Source of the DNA: SG8-30 sp963710135
GTDB taxonomy: Bacteria; Pseudomonadota; Gammaproteobacteria; Steroidobacterales; Steroidobacteraceae
DNA length: 64,000 nt
Assembly: GCA_963710135.1 (NCBI GenBank)
Contig: CAVPYY010000003.1
Span: 434,001 to 498,000 of the forward strand
Reading direction: 5' to 3'
Shown: positions 1 to 9,382 of the stretch, piece by piece
Layout of the letters: each line of letters opens with the position of its first letter
Position numbering within the stretch: the first letter of the stretch is position 1
Notes under the pieces: generated by a model
Told to the model about the DNA's origin: nothing
Database searches by the model: none
What the model saw: the letters and a program-made list of their open reading frames with translations, nothing else
Translations under genes and position numbers: made by a program

Positions 1-1267
1 CCGATCGCGCTGCGCAACCGCTGGCGGCGCATGCAGGTGGCCGAGCCGCTGCGCCAGGAGATCACGCCGAAGAACATCCTGATGATCGGCCCCACCGGCG
101 TCGGCAAGACCGAGATCGCGCGCCGCCTCGCGCGGCTGGCGCGCGCGCCGTTCGTCAAGGTCGAGGCCACCAAGTTCACCGAGGTCGGCTACGTCGGCCG
201 CGACGTCGACTCCATCGTCAAGGATCTCGTCGACGTCGCGGTCAAGATGACCCGCGAGGAAGAAGTCGAGAAGGTGCGCCACCGCGCGGCCGGACGCCGC
301 CGAGGAGCGCATGCTCGACGTGCTGCTGCCGCGCCCGCAGCGGCGTGGGCTTCGCACGGCGGAGCCGGCGCCGCGGCGATGCGGAGACGCCGGCAGAAGT
401 TCCGCAAGATGCTGCGCGAGGGCGCGCTGGATGATCGCGAGATCGAGGTCGAGCTGCGCGCCATCGCCGGCGGGCATGGAGATCATGGCGCCGCCCGGCA
501 TGGAGGAGATGACCCAGCAGCTGCAGCAGATGTTCCAGAACCTCGGCGGGCAGCGCACCAGCCAAGCGCAAGCTGAAGGTACGCGAGGCGCTGCAAGGCG
601 CTTGACCGACGAGGAGGCCGGCGAAGCTGGTCAACGAGGAGGAGCTGCGCAGCGCGCGCGCTGGCGAACGCCGAGCAGAACGGCATCGTCTTCATCGACG
701 AGATCGACAAGATCGCCGGCGCGGCGAGACGCATCGGCGCGGACGTGTCGCGCGAGGGCGTGCAGCGCGACCTGCTGCCGCTGGTCGAAGGCTCGCACGG
801 TCAGCACCAAGTACGGCATGGTCAAGACCGACCACATCCTGTTCATCGCCTCGGGCGCGTTCCACATGTCCAAGCCCTCGGACCTGATCCCGGAGCTGCA
901 GGGCCGCTTCCCGATCCGCGTCGAGCTCGACGCGCTCAAGGTCGACGACTTCGAGCGCATCCTGACCGAGCCGGACGCTTCGCTGTCCGACGCAGTACAC
1001 GGCGCTGCTGGCGACCGAGGGCGTCGACGTGTCAGTTCGCGCCGGACGGCGTGCGGCGCATCGCCGAGATCGCCTTCCCGGTCAACGAGCGCACCGAGAA
1101 CATCGGCGCGCGGCGCCTGCACACGGTGATGGAGCGGCTGCTGGAGGCAGGTCTCCTTCGACGCGGCCGACCACGGCGGCAGCAGCGTCACGGTCGATGC
1201 GAAGTACGTGGAGGCGAGCCTCGGCGAGCTGGTGCAGGACGAGGACCTGAGCCGCTACATCCTCTGA
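1..1267 (+). CDS. hslU: HslU, ATPase subunit of the HslUV protease (5'-truncated by window edge, multiply frameshifted)
   Basis: AAA+ unfoldase that feeds substrates to the HslV peptidase in the cytoplasm. The left edge removes roughly the first 27 residues compared with E. coli HslU. Visible are the Walker A motif GPTGVGKT (88-111), the segment FTEVGYVGRDVDSI, GMEIMAPPGMEEM (about 475-510), Walker B IVFIDEIDKI (about 685-717), KTDHILFIASGAFHMSKPSD (about 823-885), ENIGARRLHTVMERLLE and the family C-terminus DLSRYIL before TGA 1265-1267. The reading frame slips at about 292, 338, 383, 460, 562, 593-603, 618, 795, 992, 1032 and 1147, mostly as +1 insertions. Removing them restores HslU-like sequence, so these look like sequence errors rather than decay. 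Identity is certain; integrity is not. Confidence 0.93.
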
Positions 1268-1292
1268 GGGCGCGGCACGCCGCGCCGGGTGA

Positions 1293-2294
1293 TCAGATCG
1301 CGAAGTCCGCGGGCGCCGGCTCCACCGCCTCGGGCCGCTTGCCGGCCTGCTTCGCGGCATACATCTGCTCGTCGGCCTCGGCCATCAGGGTCTCGACCGT
1401 CTCGCCCTGCGATTGTCTGCTGACGGCCATCCCGACGCTGAAGCGCATCTGGCCAGGGGCCTCGCCGGCCGCATTGGCCGTGGCGACGACCTCCTTCAGC
1501 CGTTCCACCACCCGCCACGCGCCGGTGGCATCGGTGCCGGGCAGGAAGATGCAGAACTCGTCGCCGCCGATCCGGCCAACGGCGTCGGATTCGCGACAGG
1601 CGCTGACCAGGCAGCGGGCGAACTGTTTCAGCGTGAGGTCGCCGGCCTCGTGGCCGTGGGTGTCGTTGATCTGCTTGAAGCCGTCCAGATCGATCACCAG
1701 CAGGGTCGAGGGCTGACCCGCCCGACTGCTCAGCGCCAGCGCCTGCCGGGCGAGGATGTCGAAGCCGCGGCGGTTGGACACCTGCGTCAGCTCGTCCATA
1801 CGCGCCAGCGCGATCGCGCGCAGCTGGTCCTCGGCGAGTTGCGCGAGATCGCGCAGCATTTCGCGGTCCGCCTGCGAGAACGTGCGCGGCTTGGAGTCGA
1901 TGATGCACAGCGTGCCGAGCCGGTGCCCCGACAGCGCCTTGAGCGGACAGCCGGCGTAGAACTTGACGTTCGGACCGCCGACCACCAGCGGGTTATCGCA
2001 GAAGCGCTCGTCGCCGAGCGCGTCCTCGACCACGAACAACCCGTCTTCAATGATCGCATGCCCGCAGAAGGATACGTCGCGCGGTGTCTCGGTCGCGTCG
2101 AGTCCGATGCGCGATTTGAACCACTGGCGGTCGGTGTCGACCAGCGACACCAAGGCGGTCGGGACGCCGAACATTCGGGTCGCGAGCCGGGTGATGTGGT
2201 CGAGCCGGCTGTCCGCCGGCGTGTCGAGGACCTGGATGGTCCGCAGGGCGCGCAGCCGCTGGGTCTCGTCGCGGGGTCGGGGGGCGGGCTTCAT
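1293..2294 (-). CDS. GAF-GGDEF diguanylate cyclase
   Basis: Predicted cytoplasmic diguanylate cyclase (2 GTP to c-di-GMP), 333 aa. A GAF sensor domain occupies about residues 20-160 and a GGDEF domain about 165-325. The active-site loop is an intact GGDEF at residues 243-247. The inhibitory I-site RxxD is present as RESD (234-237), five residues upstream, so product feedback is expected. There is no signal peptide or membrane segment, so the input is probably a soluble ligand bound by GAF, which cannot be identified. The gene is transcribed toward hslU with a 25-bp convergent gap, and it sits divergently from the nucleotidyltransferase-like gene. Confidence 0.9.
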   Translation of the reverse strand: MKPAPRPRDETQRLRALRTIQVLDTPADSRLDHITRLATRMFGVPTALVSLVDTDRQWFKSRIGLDATETPRDVSFCGHAIIEDGLFVVEDALGDERFCDNPLVVGGPNVKFYAGCPLKALSGHRLGTLCIIDSKPRTFSQADREMLRDLAQLAEDQLRAIALARMDELTQVSNRRGFDILARQALALSSRAGQPSTLLVIDLDGFKQINDTHGHEAGDLTLKQFARCLVSACRESDAVGRIGGDEFCIFLPGTDATGAWRVVERLKEVVATANAAGEAPGQMRFSVGMAVSRQSQGETVETLMAEADEQMYAAKQAGKRPEAVEPAPADFAI

Positions 2295-2378
2295 GTCGTG
2301 ACTCGGGGCTATCTGGTGGCCCTGTCGGCCGGAAATGGGGCATCTTTAGCCGACCACGTTCGATCTGCGACGTCCGTC

Positions 2379-3164
2379 ATGCCCGATCCCCAGACGCTGC
2401 TCGCGCGCCTCGACCAGATCGCCCGCTCGCTCGAGGCCAGCGGGCAGGCGCTCGCCTTGCTCGGCCTGGGCTCGGTGGGGCGCGGGCTGGGGCGCCTGGA
2501 TCGCTTTTCCGACCTCGACTTCTTCGTCATCGTCGAGCCCGGGCACAAGGGGCGCTATCTCGACAGCCTCGACTGGCTGGAGACGCTGGCGCCGGTCGCT
2601 TTCCGCTACCGCAACACCCCCGACGGCTACAAGCTGCTTTACGCGGACGGTGTGCTCTGCGAGTTCGCGGTGTTCGAACCGCCCGAGCTGGCGCGCATAC
2701 CCTACGCGCCCGGGCGCATCGTCTGGCGTCGCGCCGATGCGCCGCACGGCCTCGAGTCGCCCACCCTGCCGTTGCCCGCCCCTCCCCGCCACGATCGTGA
2801 GTGGCTGCTAGGGGAAATCCTCACCACGCTGTACGTCGGTCTCGGTCGCTACGCGCGCGGCGAGCGCCTCGCCGGCCACCGGCTGGTCGAACAGGAAGCG
2901 CTGCGGCGCGTCATGGAGCTCGCCTCGCTTGCGGTGGCCCACGGCGACGAGGTCGATCCGTTCGCGCTCGACCGACGGCTCGAAGCCCGCCTGCCGGCGC
3001 TGGCCGCATGGCTGCCGCGCTTCCTGCAGGGCTACGAGCGCGTGCCGAACTCGGCCGCGGCGATGCTGCAATATCTTGAATCGCAACACGATGTGCCAAT
3101 TGCGGTGTCCACGGCAATACGGGAACTGTTAGCCTGCATGGACATCGCCGCGAGCGACGGCTGA
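2379..3164 (+). CDS. Nucleotidyltransferase-like protein
   Basis: 261-aa soluble protein. The N-terminal segment (about residues 27-50) carries GLGSVGRGLGRLDRFSDLDF, which fits the nucleotidyltransferase-fold pattern hG[GS]-x-x-x-G-x-x-D-x-x-SDxDh with metal-binding Asp residues. The rest is helical and resembles the helical partner regions of aminoglycoside-nucleotidyltransferase-like proteins, but no substrate can be named. The ATG at 2379 is chosen because it begins just before the conserved N-terminal helix; upstream in-frame sequence is antisense to the GGDEF gene. It ends 16 bp before the DUF971 gene, so the two may be co-transcribed. Confidence 0.7.
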   Translation: MPDPQTLLARLDQIARSLEASGQALALLGLGSVGRGLGRLDRFSDLDFFVIVEPGHKGRYLDSLDWLETLAPVAFRYRNTPDGYKLLYADGVLCEFAVFEPPELARIPYAPGRIVWRRADAPHGLESPTLPLPAPPRHDREWLLGEILTTLYVGLGRYARGERLAGHRLVEQEALRRVMELASLAVAHGDEVDPFALDRRLEARLPALAAWLPRFLQGYERVPNSAAAMLQYLESQHDVPIAVSTAIRELLACMDIAASDG

Positions 3165-3180
3165 GCAGAGACCGCAGCGC

Positions 3181-3558
3181 ATGAGCATGGCCGATCCCGG
3201 CGCGCCCGCCGACATCAAGGTGAAGCGCAAGTCACGCGTCCTGGAAGTGCGCTTCCATGACGGCGAGACGTTCATGCTGCCCTTCGAGTACCTGCGGGTG
3301 TTTTCGCCCTCCGCAGAGGTACGCGGCCACGGTGGCGGCGAAGGCAAGCTCGAGCTCGCCAAGGAGTCGGTGCGCATCGAGGGCGTGGAGCCGATCGGCA
3401 ACTACGCCGTGCGCCTGCTGTTCGACGACGGTCACGCCACCGGCATCTACAGCTGGAAGTACCTGTACGAACTCGGCGCCGACTACGACAAGAAGTGGGC
3501 CCGCTACCTGGAACGCTGCGAGAAGCTCGGCTACGAGCGGAAACCGCCGGCCGGCTAG
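3181..3558 (+). CDS. DUF971 family protein (gamma-butyrobetaine hydroxylase-like N-terminal domain)
   Basis: 125-aa protein, essentially one DUF971 domain (PF06155 type): RVLEVRFHDGETFMLPFEYLRVFSPSAE near residues 19-46 and GHATGIYSWKYLYELG near residues 83-98. The same domain forms the N-terminus of gamma-butyrobetaine hydroxylases and stand-alone copies are linked with iron-sulfur cluster handling. A stand-alone copy directly behind hslVU is a common proteobacterial arrangement. Here two genes lie between it and hslU. No metal-binding cysteine cluster is visible in this copy. Confidence 0.85.
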   Translation: MSMADPGAPADIKVKRKSRVLEVRFHDGETFMLPFEYLRVFSPSAEVRGHGGGEGKLELAKESVRIEGVEPIGNYAVRLLFDDGHATGIYSWKYLYELGADYDKKWARYLERCEKLGYERKPPAG

Positions 3559-3611
3559 CCGCGAATACTTGGAGGCGGCCCGCCAGCGCCGCGCACCTGC
3601 CGAGCGCCGCC

Positions 3612-4055
3612 ATGCCTCTCGAGCCCCAGGACTTCAGCCAGGACGTACGCAAGCATGACTCCGTGCTGGTACGCGGCATATTCCTCGCGCTCGGCGTGCT
3701 GTTCGTGGGCATTGGCCTCGTCGGCATCTTCGTGCCGGTGCTGCCCACCGTGCCGCTCATGCTGCTGGCGGCGGCCTGCTTCGCCAGGTCCTCGACCCGC
3801 GTCTACAACTGGCTGCTGAACCACGACCGGCTAGGGCCGGCCATCCGCGAATGGCGGCACTACCGCAGCATTCCCTGGCGCGCCAAGCGCGCGGGCCTCT
3901 TGCTCATGGCGGCGAGCTTCAGCATCACCATCGTGTTCTTCCTGCCGAACTGGCCGTCGCGCCTGGTCATGGCGGCCGGCGGCTTGCTGCTCGGCCGGTG
4001 GCTGTGGCGGATCCCGTCGCGCGACGCGCCGGAGAAGGCCCCGACCTCGCGCTGA
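3612..4055 (+). CDS. YbaN family (DUF454) inner membrane protein
   Basis: 147-aa integral membrane protein. Two closely spaced hydrophobic segments (about residues 20-58: GIFLALGVLFVGIGLVGIFV then LPTVPLMLLAAACFA) are followed by the DUF454-typical SSTRVYNWLLNHDRLGPAI and a further hydrophobic pair (about 95-130). Function is unknown across the family. The ATG at 3612 lies 53 bp after the DUF971 stop; the downstream neighbour glcF is convergent with a 9-bp gap. Confidence 0.85.
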   Translation: MPLEPQDFSQDVRKHDSVLVRGIFLALGVLFVGIGLVGIFVPVLPTVPLMLLAAACFARSSTRVYNWLLNHDRLGPAIREWRHYRSIPWRAKRAGLLLMAASFSITIVFFLPNWPSRLVMAAGGLLLGRWLWRIPSRDAPEKAPTSR

Positions 4056-4064
4056 AACGCGGCG

Positions 4065-5290
4065 TCAGTCCGGCGGCGTCGCCGGCAGCCGCTGCGCCAC
4101 CAGTTCGATCCAGTGCGCCACCGGCCTGTCGTTCGACGACAGGTGCGCCTGGCAACCGACATTGGCGGTCACCGTCACCGCGGCACCCGTGGCCGCGAGC
4201 GCATCGAGCTTGCGCCGGCGCAGCGCGCCGGCCATCTCCCGCTCCAGCAGCGAGTACGTGCCGGCCGAGCCGCAGCACTGGCCGGCGTCGGCGATCGGGG
4301 CCAGCTGGTAGCCCAGCGCAGTCAGCACCCGGCTGACGCGTGCGTCCTGGCGCAGCGCATGCTGCAGGCTGCATGGCAAGTGCAGCGCGACGCGCTCGCC
4401 ATCCCCGCCCGGCAGCCGGGCGAGTCCCGGTTCGATCGCGGCGGAGAGATCGATCACGCGTTCCACGACCCGCCGCGCGCGCGCCTGCATCGCGGGATCG
4501 TCGTCAAACAGCGCCGAATATTCACTGATGAAGGACTGGCAACCGCTCGAAGCCACCACCACGGCTTCGGCGCCCGACTCCAGCGCGCGCTCCCATAGCG
4601 CGATGTTGTGCGCGGCCATGCGCCGGCCGGCGCGGTGGTCGTCGAGGTGATGAGCCAGCGCCCCGCAGCAGCCCTCCGCGGGGAGCCGGAGCGTCTCCAC
4701 CGCGAGGTGATCGAGCACGCGCTCGGCCGCCTGCGCGATGCCGGGTGAAATCACGGGCTCAACGCAGCCCTGCATCAACACCATGCGCCGCGGGTGTGCC
4801 CTCGGCCGACGACGCCGGCGCGCGCCACCTTCCTGGGCAACTGCCGGGCTACTTCCGCAGGCAGCAGCCTGCGGAACAGCTGCGCCAGCGCGACCAGTAT
4901 CGCGACGCGACGGCGATGCGGCAGCAACGCAAGCAACAATGCGCGCTTGATCCGCTCCAGCAGCGGACGCGGCGTCGCAGCGGCGATTGCCGCACGGCCC
5001 TGGTCGAGCAGCACGTGATAGTTCACGCCCGAGGGGCAGGTGGTCTCGCAGGCGCGGCAGCTCAGGCAGCGATCAAGATGCCCAAGCGTGGTGGGTCCGG
5101 CCGCGCCGCCCTCCAGGAACTGCTTGATGAGATAAATGCGTCCGCGCGGGCCGTCGAGCTCGTCGCCCGTCAGCCGGTAGGTCGGGCAGGTGGCGTTGCA
5201 GAAGCCGCAGTGCACGCAGGTGCGCAGCTCGCGCTCGGCGCGCTGGCCAGCGGTGGTCTCGCGGAATTCCCGGGGCAATGTGGTCTGCAC
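4065..5290 (-). CDS. glcF: Glycolate oxidase iron-sulfur subunit GlcF (one frameshift)
   Basis: Iron-sulfur subunit of the GlcDEF glycolate dehydrogenase, passing electrons from glycolate oxidation to the respiratory chain. The N-terminal half has two 4Fe-4S motifs, CVHCGFCNATCP and CLSCRACETTCP; the C-terminal half has the paired CCG-type motifs (GCCGALAHH and QCCGSAGTYSLLE). The two halves are in different frames: one base is missing between about 4790 and 4815. Restoring it gives 408 aa, against 407 in E. coli GlcF, so a sequence error is likely. The start is a GTG at 5290, four bases after the glcE stop, which fits an operon glcD-glcE-glcF. Confidence 0.92.
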
Positions 5291-5294
5291 GGTC

Positions 5295-6353
5295 CTAGAG
5301 TCCTGCCTGCAGCCGGCCCGGCGCGAGGATGCCCTCTGGGTCGAACGCCTGTTTCAGCCGTCGCTGGATCGCGAGCGCCGCGGCCTTGGGCGCCGGGAAT
5401 CGCGGCACGTCCGTCCCGGCGCCGCGATACAGCGTGGCGGAACCACCGGCCGCCGCGGCTACCGCGCGGATTTCGTCCGCCCCGATGGCCGTCGCCAGCC
5501 AGCGCTGCGCGCCGCCCCAGTCGATCAGCCACTCGCCGTCGATCGCCAGCGGTGCTCTCGCGGGCGGAACCGAGAGCCGCCACAGCGTATCGACCTGCGC
5601 GAAGAACGGCAGCGTCTGGTCACGCAGCGCCTGCCAGAAGGCCGGCTGTTCGCGCTGCTCGCCACCGAGGGCCTGTGCGGCGCGCGCGACCGCGCCCGCG
5701 CCGCCCTGCAGCCGCAGGTAGAGCCTGCCATCCACGTGACAGGCGCCGCTGACCGGCCAGGGCTGGCGCCGCGCCTGCGCACACCATGCAATGGCCTCGG
5801 CCGTGGTCGCCTCGCGCACCAGCGTCAGTTCACGTTCGGCCCTGGGCGTGGTGCGCAGGTGCAGCTCGAGCAGCACGCCGAGACAACCGAGCGACCCGGC
5901 GAACACGCGGCTGACGTCGTAGCCCGCGACGTTCTTGATGACCCGTCCGCCGAAGGACAGCAGCTCGCCCGTGCCGGTCGCGATGCGTACCCCGAGCAGG
6001 TGGTCCCGCACCGGCCCGCTCCATGGCCGCGACGGGCCGGCCAGGCCCGAGGCGACCGCCCCGCCGACGGTTGAGTCCAGCGCGAAGCGCGGCGGTTCGA
6101 ACGCAAGCCGCTGCCCGCGCGCTTCCAGCAATCCCTCTAGCTCGGCGAGCGGCGTGCCGGCACGTGCCGTGACGACGAGTTCGGTCGGGTCATAGTCGAC
6201 GATGCCGCGGTGCGCGGCGATCGACAGTTCCGGCAGGTCGACCGGGTTGCCGTAGAAGGCGCGACTGTCGGCGCCTACCGGCCGAAGCGGCGTGCCGGCC
6301 GCGGACGCGGCCTGCAGCGCCGAGCAGATTTCCGCCGCGTGGTCGCTGCCCAC
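5295..6353 (-). CDS. glcE: Glycolate oxidase FAD-binding subunit GlcE
   Basis: FAD-binding subunit of glycolate dehydrogenase, 352 aa. It contains a PCMH-type FAD domain: PLRPVGADSRAFYGN, the segment ALDSTVGGAVASGLAGP, and GGRVIKNVAGYDVSRVFAGS, a GlcE hallmark. The C-terminus ends with the family motif FDPEGILAPGRL. The GTG at 6353 is chosen because it overlaps the TAG of glcD (TAGTG), indicating translational coupling. An open frame continues far upstream on this strand but is antisense or out-of-frame with glcD and is not coding. Confidence 0.92.
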   Translation of the reverse strand: MGSDHAAEICSALQAASAAGTPLRPVGADSRAFYGNPVDLPELSIAAHRGIVDYDPTELVVTARAGTPLAELEGLLEARGQRLAFEPPRFALDSTVGGAVASGLAGPSRPWSGPVRDHLLGVRIATGTGELLSFGGRVIKNVAGYDVSRVFAGSLGCLGVLLELHLRTTPRAERELTLVREATTAEAIAWCAQARRQPWPVSGACHVDGRLYLRLQGGAGAVARAAQALGGEQREQPAFWQALRDQTLPFFAQVDTLWRLSVPPARAPLAIDGEWLIDWGGAQRWLATAIGADEIRAVAAAAGGSATLYRGAGTDVPRFPAPKAAALAIQRRLKQAFDPEGILAPGRLQAGL

Positions 6354-7876
6354 TAGAAGCGCTCGAGTTCCGGAAACGGCAGCCGACCGCCGTGCACGTG
6401 CATGCGCCCGCCCTCGGCGCAGCGGCGCAAGGTGGGGATCACCTTGCCGGGGTTGAGCAACGCCCGCGGATCGAAGGCTGCCTTCACCGCGCGGAACATG
6501 TCGTTCTCGCGGGTGCTGAACTGCACGCACATCTGGTTGAGCTTCTCGCGCCCCACGCCGTGCTCGCCGGTGATCGTGCCGCCGACCGCCACGCACAGCT
6601 CCAGGATCTCGGCGCCGAACGCCTCGGCCGCCTCGAGCTGCCCGGGCACGTTGGCGTCGTACATGATCAGCGGATGCAGGTTGCCGTCGCCGGCGTGGAA
6701 CACGTTGGCCACACCGAGCCCATAGCGCCCGGACATCGCGCCGATCGCCGCCAGCGTCTCGGCCAGCCGCCGCCGCGGGATGGTGCCGTCCATGCAGTAG
6801 TAGTCGGCCGCCAGCCTGCCCACCGCGGGAAAGGCGTTCTTGCGCCCCGACCACAGGCGCCTGCGATCGGCCTCGTCGGCCGCCACGGTGATGCGCAGCG
6901 CGCCGCAGGCTTCTAGGATGCCCCGGACCCGCTCGACTTCCCGCGGCAGGTCGTCGGCGTCGCCGTCGAGCTCGCACAGCAGGATCGCCGCGGCGTCGAC
7001 CGGATAGCCGGCGTGCACGAACTCCTCGGCCGCGCGGATCGCGAGCCGGTCCATCATCTCGAGCCCTGCCGGGATGATACCGGCGGCGATGATCTGCTCG
7101 ACCGCCCGGCTCGCGCCAGCGACGTCGTCGAACACCGCCATCAGCAGTTCCAGCGCCGGCGGCAGCGGTGTCAGCTTGACGGTCACCTCGGTGATCACGC
7201 CGAGCATGCCTTCGGAACCACACAGCAGTGGCAGCAGGTCGAGGCCCGGCGCATCGAGGCAGGCGGAACCCGCCGTCGCGAGCTCGCCCTCGGCGGTGAC
7301 GTACTGCACGGCGTGGATGTTGTGCAGCGTCAGGCCGTACTTCAGGCAATGCACGCCGCCCGCATTCTCGGCGACGTTGCCGCCGATCGAACAGGCGATC
7401 TGCGAGGAAGGATCCGGCGCATAGAACAACCCGAGCCCCGCGACCGCTTCCGAAATCGCGAGATTGCGCACGCCGGGCTGCACCGTGGCGGTGGCGTTGT
7501 CGGCGTCGATTTCGAGGATCCGGTCGAAGCGCGACAGCACCAGCAGCACGGAGTTGGCGAGCGGCGTCGCGCCACCCGAGAGCCCCGTGCCGGCGCCGCG
7601 CGCCACCACCGCCACGCCGAGCGCGTGGCAGGCGCGCATCACCGACTGCACCTGCGCGGTGTTCTCCGGCAGCACGACCGCGGCAGGCGTAGCGCGGTAG
7701 GCGGACAGCGCATCGCAGGAATACGGCGCCAGCGACTCGGCATCGGACCGCACACACCCTGCCGGCAGGCACTCGGCCAGCCGGTGCAGCAGGTCGGCAC
7801 GATCGAATACCGGCGCCGGGCCGTCCAGTGCAGCGGCATACTCGCGAAGCAGCGGCAGGGCCGGCAGCGTGCTCAT
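6353..7876 (-). CDS. glcD: Glycolate oxidase catalytic subunit GlcD
   Basis: 507-aa FAD-linked oxidase, first gene of glcDEF, oxidising glycolate to glyoxylate. Motifs include the FAD-binding GAGTGLSGGATP, CSIGGNVAENAGG, GSEGMLGVITEVTV, and the C-terminal HAGDGNLHP and TGEHGVGREK. Length matches the family (about 500 aa). The gene diverges from ubiE across a 128-bp gap. In organisms with RuBisCO this enzyme recovers 2-phosphoglycolate carbon; in others it allows growth on glycolate. Which applies here is not shown by the window. Confidence 0.95.
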   Translation of the reverse strand: MSTLPALPLLREYAAALDGPAPVFDRADLLHRLAECLPAGCVRSDAESLAPYSCDALSAYRATPAAVVLPENTAQVQSVMRACHALGVAVVARGAGTGLSGGATPLANSVLLVLSRFDRILEIDADNATATVQPGVRNLAISEAVAGLGLFYAPDPSSQIACSIGGNVAENAGGVHCLKYGLTLHNIHAVQYVTAEGELATAGSACLDAPGLDLLPLLCGSEGMLGVITEVTVKLTPLPPALELLMAVFDDVAGASRAVEQIIAAGIIPAGLEMMDRLAIRAAEEFVHAGYPVDAAAILLCELDGDADDLPREVERVRGILEACGALRITVAADEADRRRLWSGRKNAFPAVGRLAADYYCMDGTIPRRRLAETLAAIGAMSGRYGLGVANVFHAGDGNLHPLIMYDANVPGQLEAAEAFGAEILELCVAVGGTITGEHGVGREKLNQMCVQFSTRENDMFRAVKAAFDPRALLNPGKVIPTLRRCAEGGRMHVHGGRLPFPELERF

Positions 7877-8004
7877 GGCCGCAATTGTGCATCAGGTGCC
7901 TGCCGGGTAGCGGGCGGCGCACGCCGGCGGCGCCCGCCGCGGACTGCCGCAGTGAGTTTCCCCGCCCGCGCCCGTAGAATGCGGGGTCCAGCCAGGATGC
8001 CCCG

Positions 8005-8766
8005 ATGACCTCCGCAAACGACAAAGACTCGCCCAAGGTCGACTTCGGCTACCAGCAGGTGCGGCCCGAGGAAAAGGCCGGCCGGGTGCGCGGCGTGTTC
8101 GACTCGGTGGCGGGCAATTACGACCTGATGAACGACCTCATGTCGGGCGGCATGCACCGGCTGTGGAAGCGCTTCACGCTGTCTCAGACCGGCCTCAAGC
8201 CGGGCCAGCGCGCGCTCGACGTCGCCGGCGGCACGGGCGACCTCGCGACCGGGCTGGCGCGCCAGGTCGGCCCGGACGGGCTGGTCGTGCTCTCGGACAT
8301 CAACTGGGAGATGCTCTCGCGCGGTCGTGACCGCCTGCTCGACGACGGCCTCACCGGCAACACCGCCTTCGCGCTCGCCAACGCCGAGCGGCTGCCGTTT
8401 GCCGACGCCAGCTTCGACTGCGTAACCATCGGCTTCGGCCTGCGCAATGTCACCAACAAGACGAGCGCGCTGGCCTCGATGCGCCGCGTGCTGCGTCCCG
8501 GCGGGCAGTTGCTGGTGCTCGAGTTCAGCCATCCCGCGGCCGGGCTGAAGCCCTTCTACGACTTGTACTCGTTTCGCGTGCTGCCGCTGCTTGGCAAGCT
8601 GGTCGCGCGCGACGCCGACAGTTACCAGTACCTCGCCGAGTCGATCCGCATGTTCCCCGACCAGCCGACGCTGGCCGGCATGATGAAGGACGCCGGGTTC
8701 GAGGACTGCCGCTGGCACAACCTGACCGGCGGCATCGTCGCCGTGCATCGCGGCTACGTGTACTGA
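8005..8766 (+). CDS. ubiE: UbiE, ubiquinone/menaquinone C-methyltransferase
   Basis: 253-aa class I SAM methyltransferase that C-methylates the benzoquinol ring in ubiquinone (and demethylmenaquinone where present) synthesis. UbiE signatures: YDLMNDLMSGGMHRLWK near residues 40-56, SAM motif I LDVAGGTGDLA, and FGLRNVTNK. It starts the ubiE-ubiJ-ubiB operon: the ubiJ start follows one base after its stop. A good -10-like hexamer TAGAAT lies at 7975-7980 upstream; no convincing -35 was found. Confidence 0.96.
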   Translation: MTSANDKDSPKVDFGYQQVRPEEKAGRVRGVFDSVAGNYDLMNDLMSGGMHRLWKRFTLSQTGLKPGQRALDVAGGTGDLATGLARQVGPDGLVVLSDINWEMLSRGRDRLLDDGLTGNTAFALANAERLPFADASFDCVTIGFGLRNVTNKTSALASMRRVLRPGGQLLVLEFSHPAAGLKPFYDLYSFRVLPLLGKLVARDADSYQYLAESIRMFPDQPTLAGMMKDAGFEDCRWHNLTGGIVAVHRGYVY

Positions 8767-8767
8767 G

Positions 8768-9382
8768 ATGGCCAGCGACCCCCTGCTCGAACCCATGGAG
8801 CGGCTGCTGAATCGCAATGTCGCGGCCTCCGCCCAGGCGCGCGACCTGCTTGCCCAGCTCGACGGGCGCTCCATGGAAGTCCGCGTGATCGGCCTGCCGA
8901 TCCGCATTCGCTTCACGGCGGCGGGTGAGCGCGTCGCGGTTACGCCCGGCGGCGAGGACGAGCCGACGACCATCATCGAGGGCTCGCCCGTGACGCTCGC
9001 CACGCTGGCGGCCCCGGACGCCGCCGAGCGCATCCGCAAGGGCGGCGTGCGGGTGAGCGGCGACGCCGAGACGGCGCAGTCCTTCCAGAAGCTGTTCAAC
9101 GCGGCGCGGCCGGACTTCGAGGAAGAACTCTCGCGCCTGACCGGCGACGCGGCGGCGCACCATCTCGCCAACGCGGCGCGCGGCGTGCTCGGCTTCGGGC
9201 GGCGCGCGTTCGACACCTTCAGCCGCAACATGGCCGAGTACCTCACCGAGGAGAGCCGCGACCTGCCGGCCCGCGCCGAGGTGGACGCCTGGCTGGCCGG
9301 CGTGGATACGCTCAGGAACGACGTGGATCGCCTCGAGGCACGGCTGCGCCTGCTCGAGAAGCGACGCCAGGGCGGCGCATGA
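8768..9382 (+). CDS. ubiJ: UbiJ, ubiquinone biosynthesis accessory factor (SCP2 domain)
   Basis: 204-aa soluble protein with an N-terminal SCP2-like lipid-binding domain (about residues 12-110, with GLPIRIRFTAAGE and the GSPVTLATL segment) and a C-terminal helical tail (DTLRNDVDRLEARLRLLEKR, likely coiled coil). UbiJ organises the soluble Ubi complex and binds hydrophobic ubiquinone intermediates. Its place between ubiE and ubiB is diagnostic and typical of Gammaproteobacteria. It overlaps the ubiB start by four bases (ATGA). Confidence 0.93.
   Translation: MASDPLLEPMERLLNRNVAASAQARDLLAQLDGRSMEVRVIGLPIRIRFTAAGERVAVTPGGEDEPTTIIEGSPVTLATLAAPDAAERIRKGGVRVSGDAETAQSFQKLFNAARPDFEEELSRLTGDAAAHHLANAARGVLGFGRRAFDTFSRNMAEYLTEESRDLPARAEVDAWLAGVDTLRNDVDRLEARLRLLEKRRQGGA

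Noticed and set aside
1..383. Exactly periodic (45-bp) insertions in hslU
   Set aside because: The first three slips are 45-46 bp apart, but later ones (460, 562, 603, 795, 992) do not keep the period.
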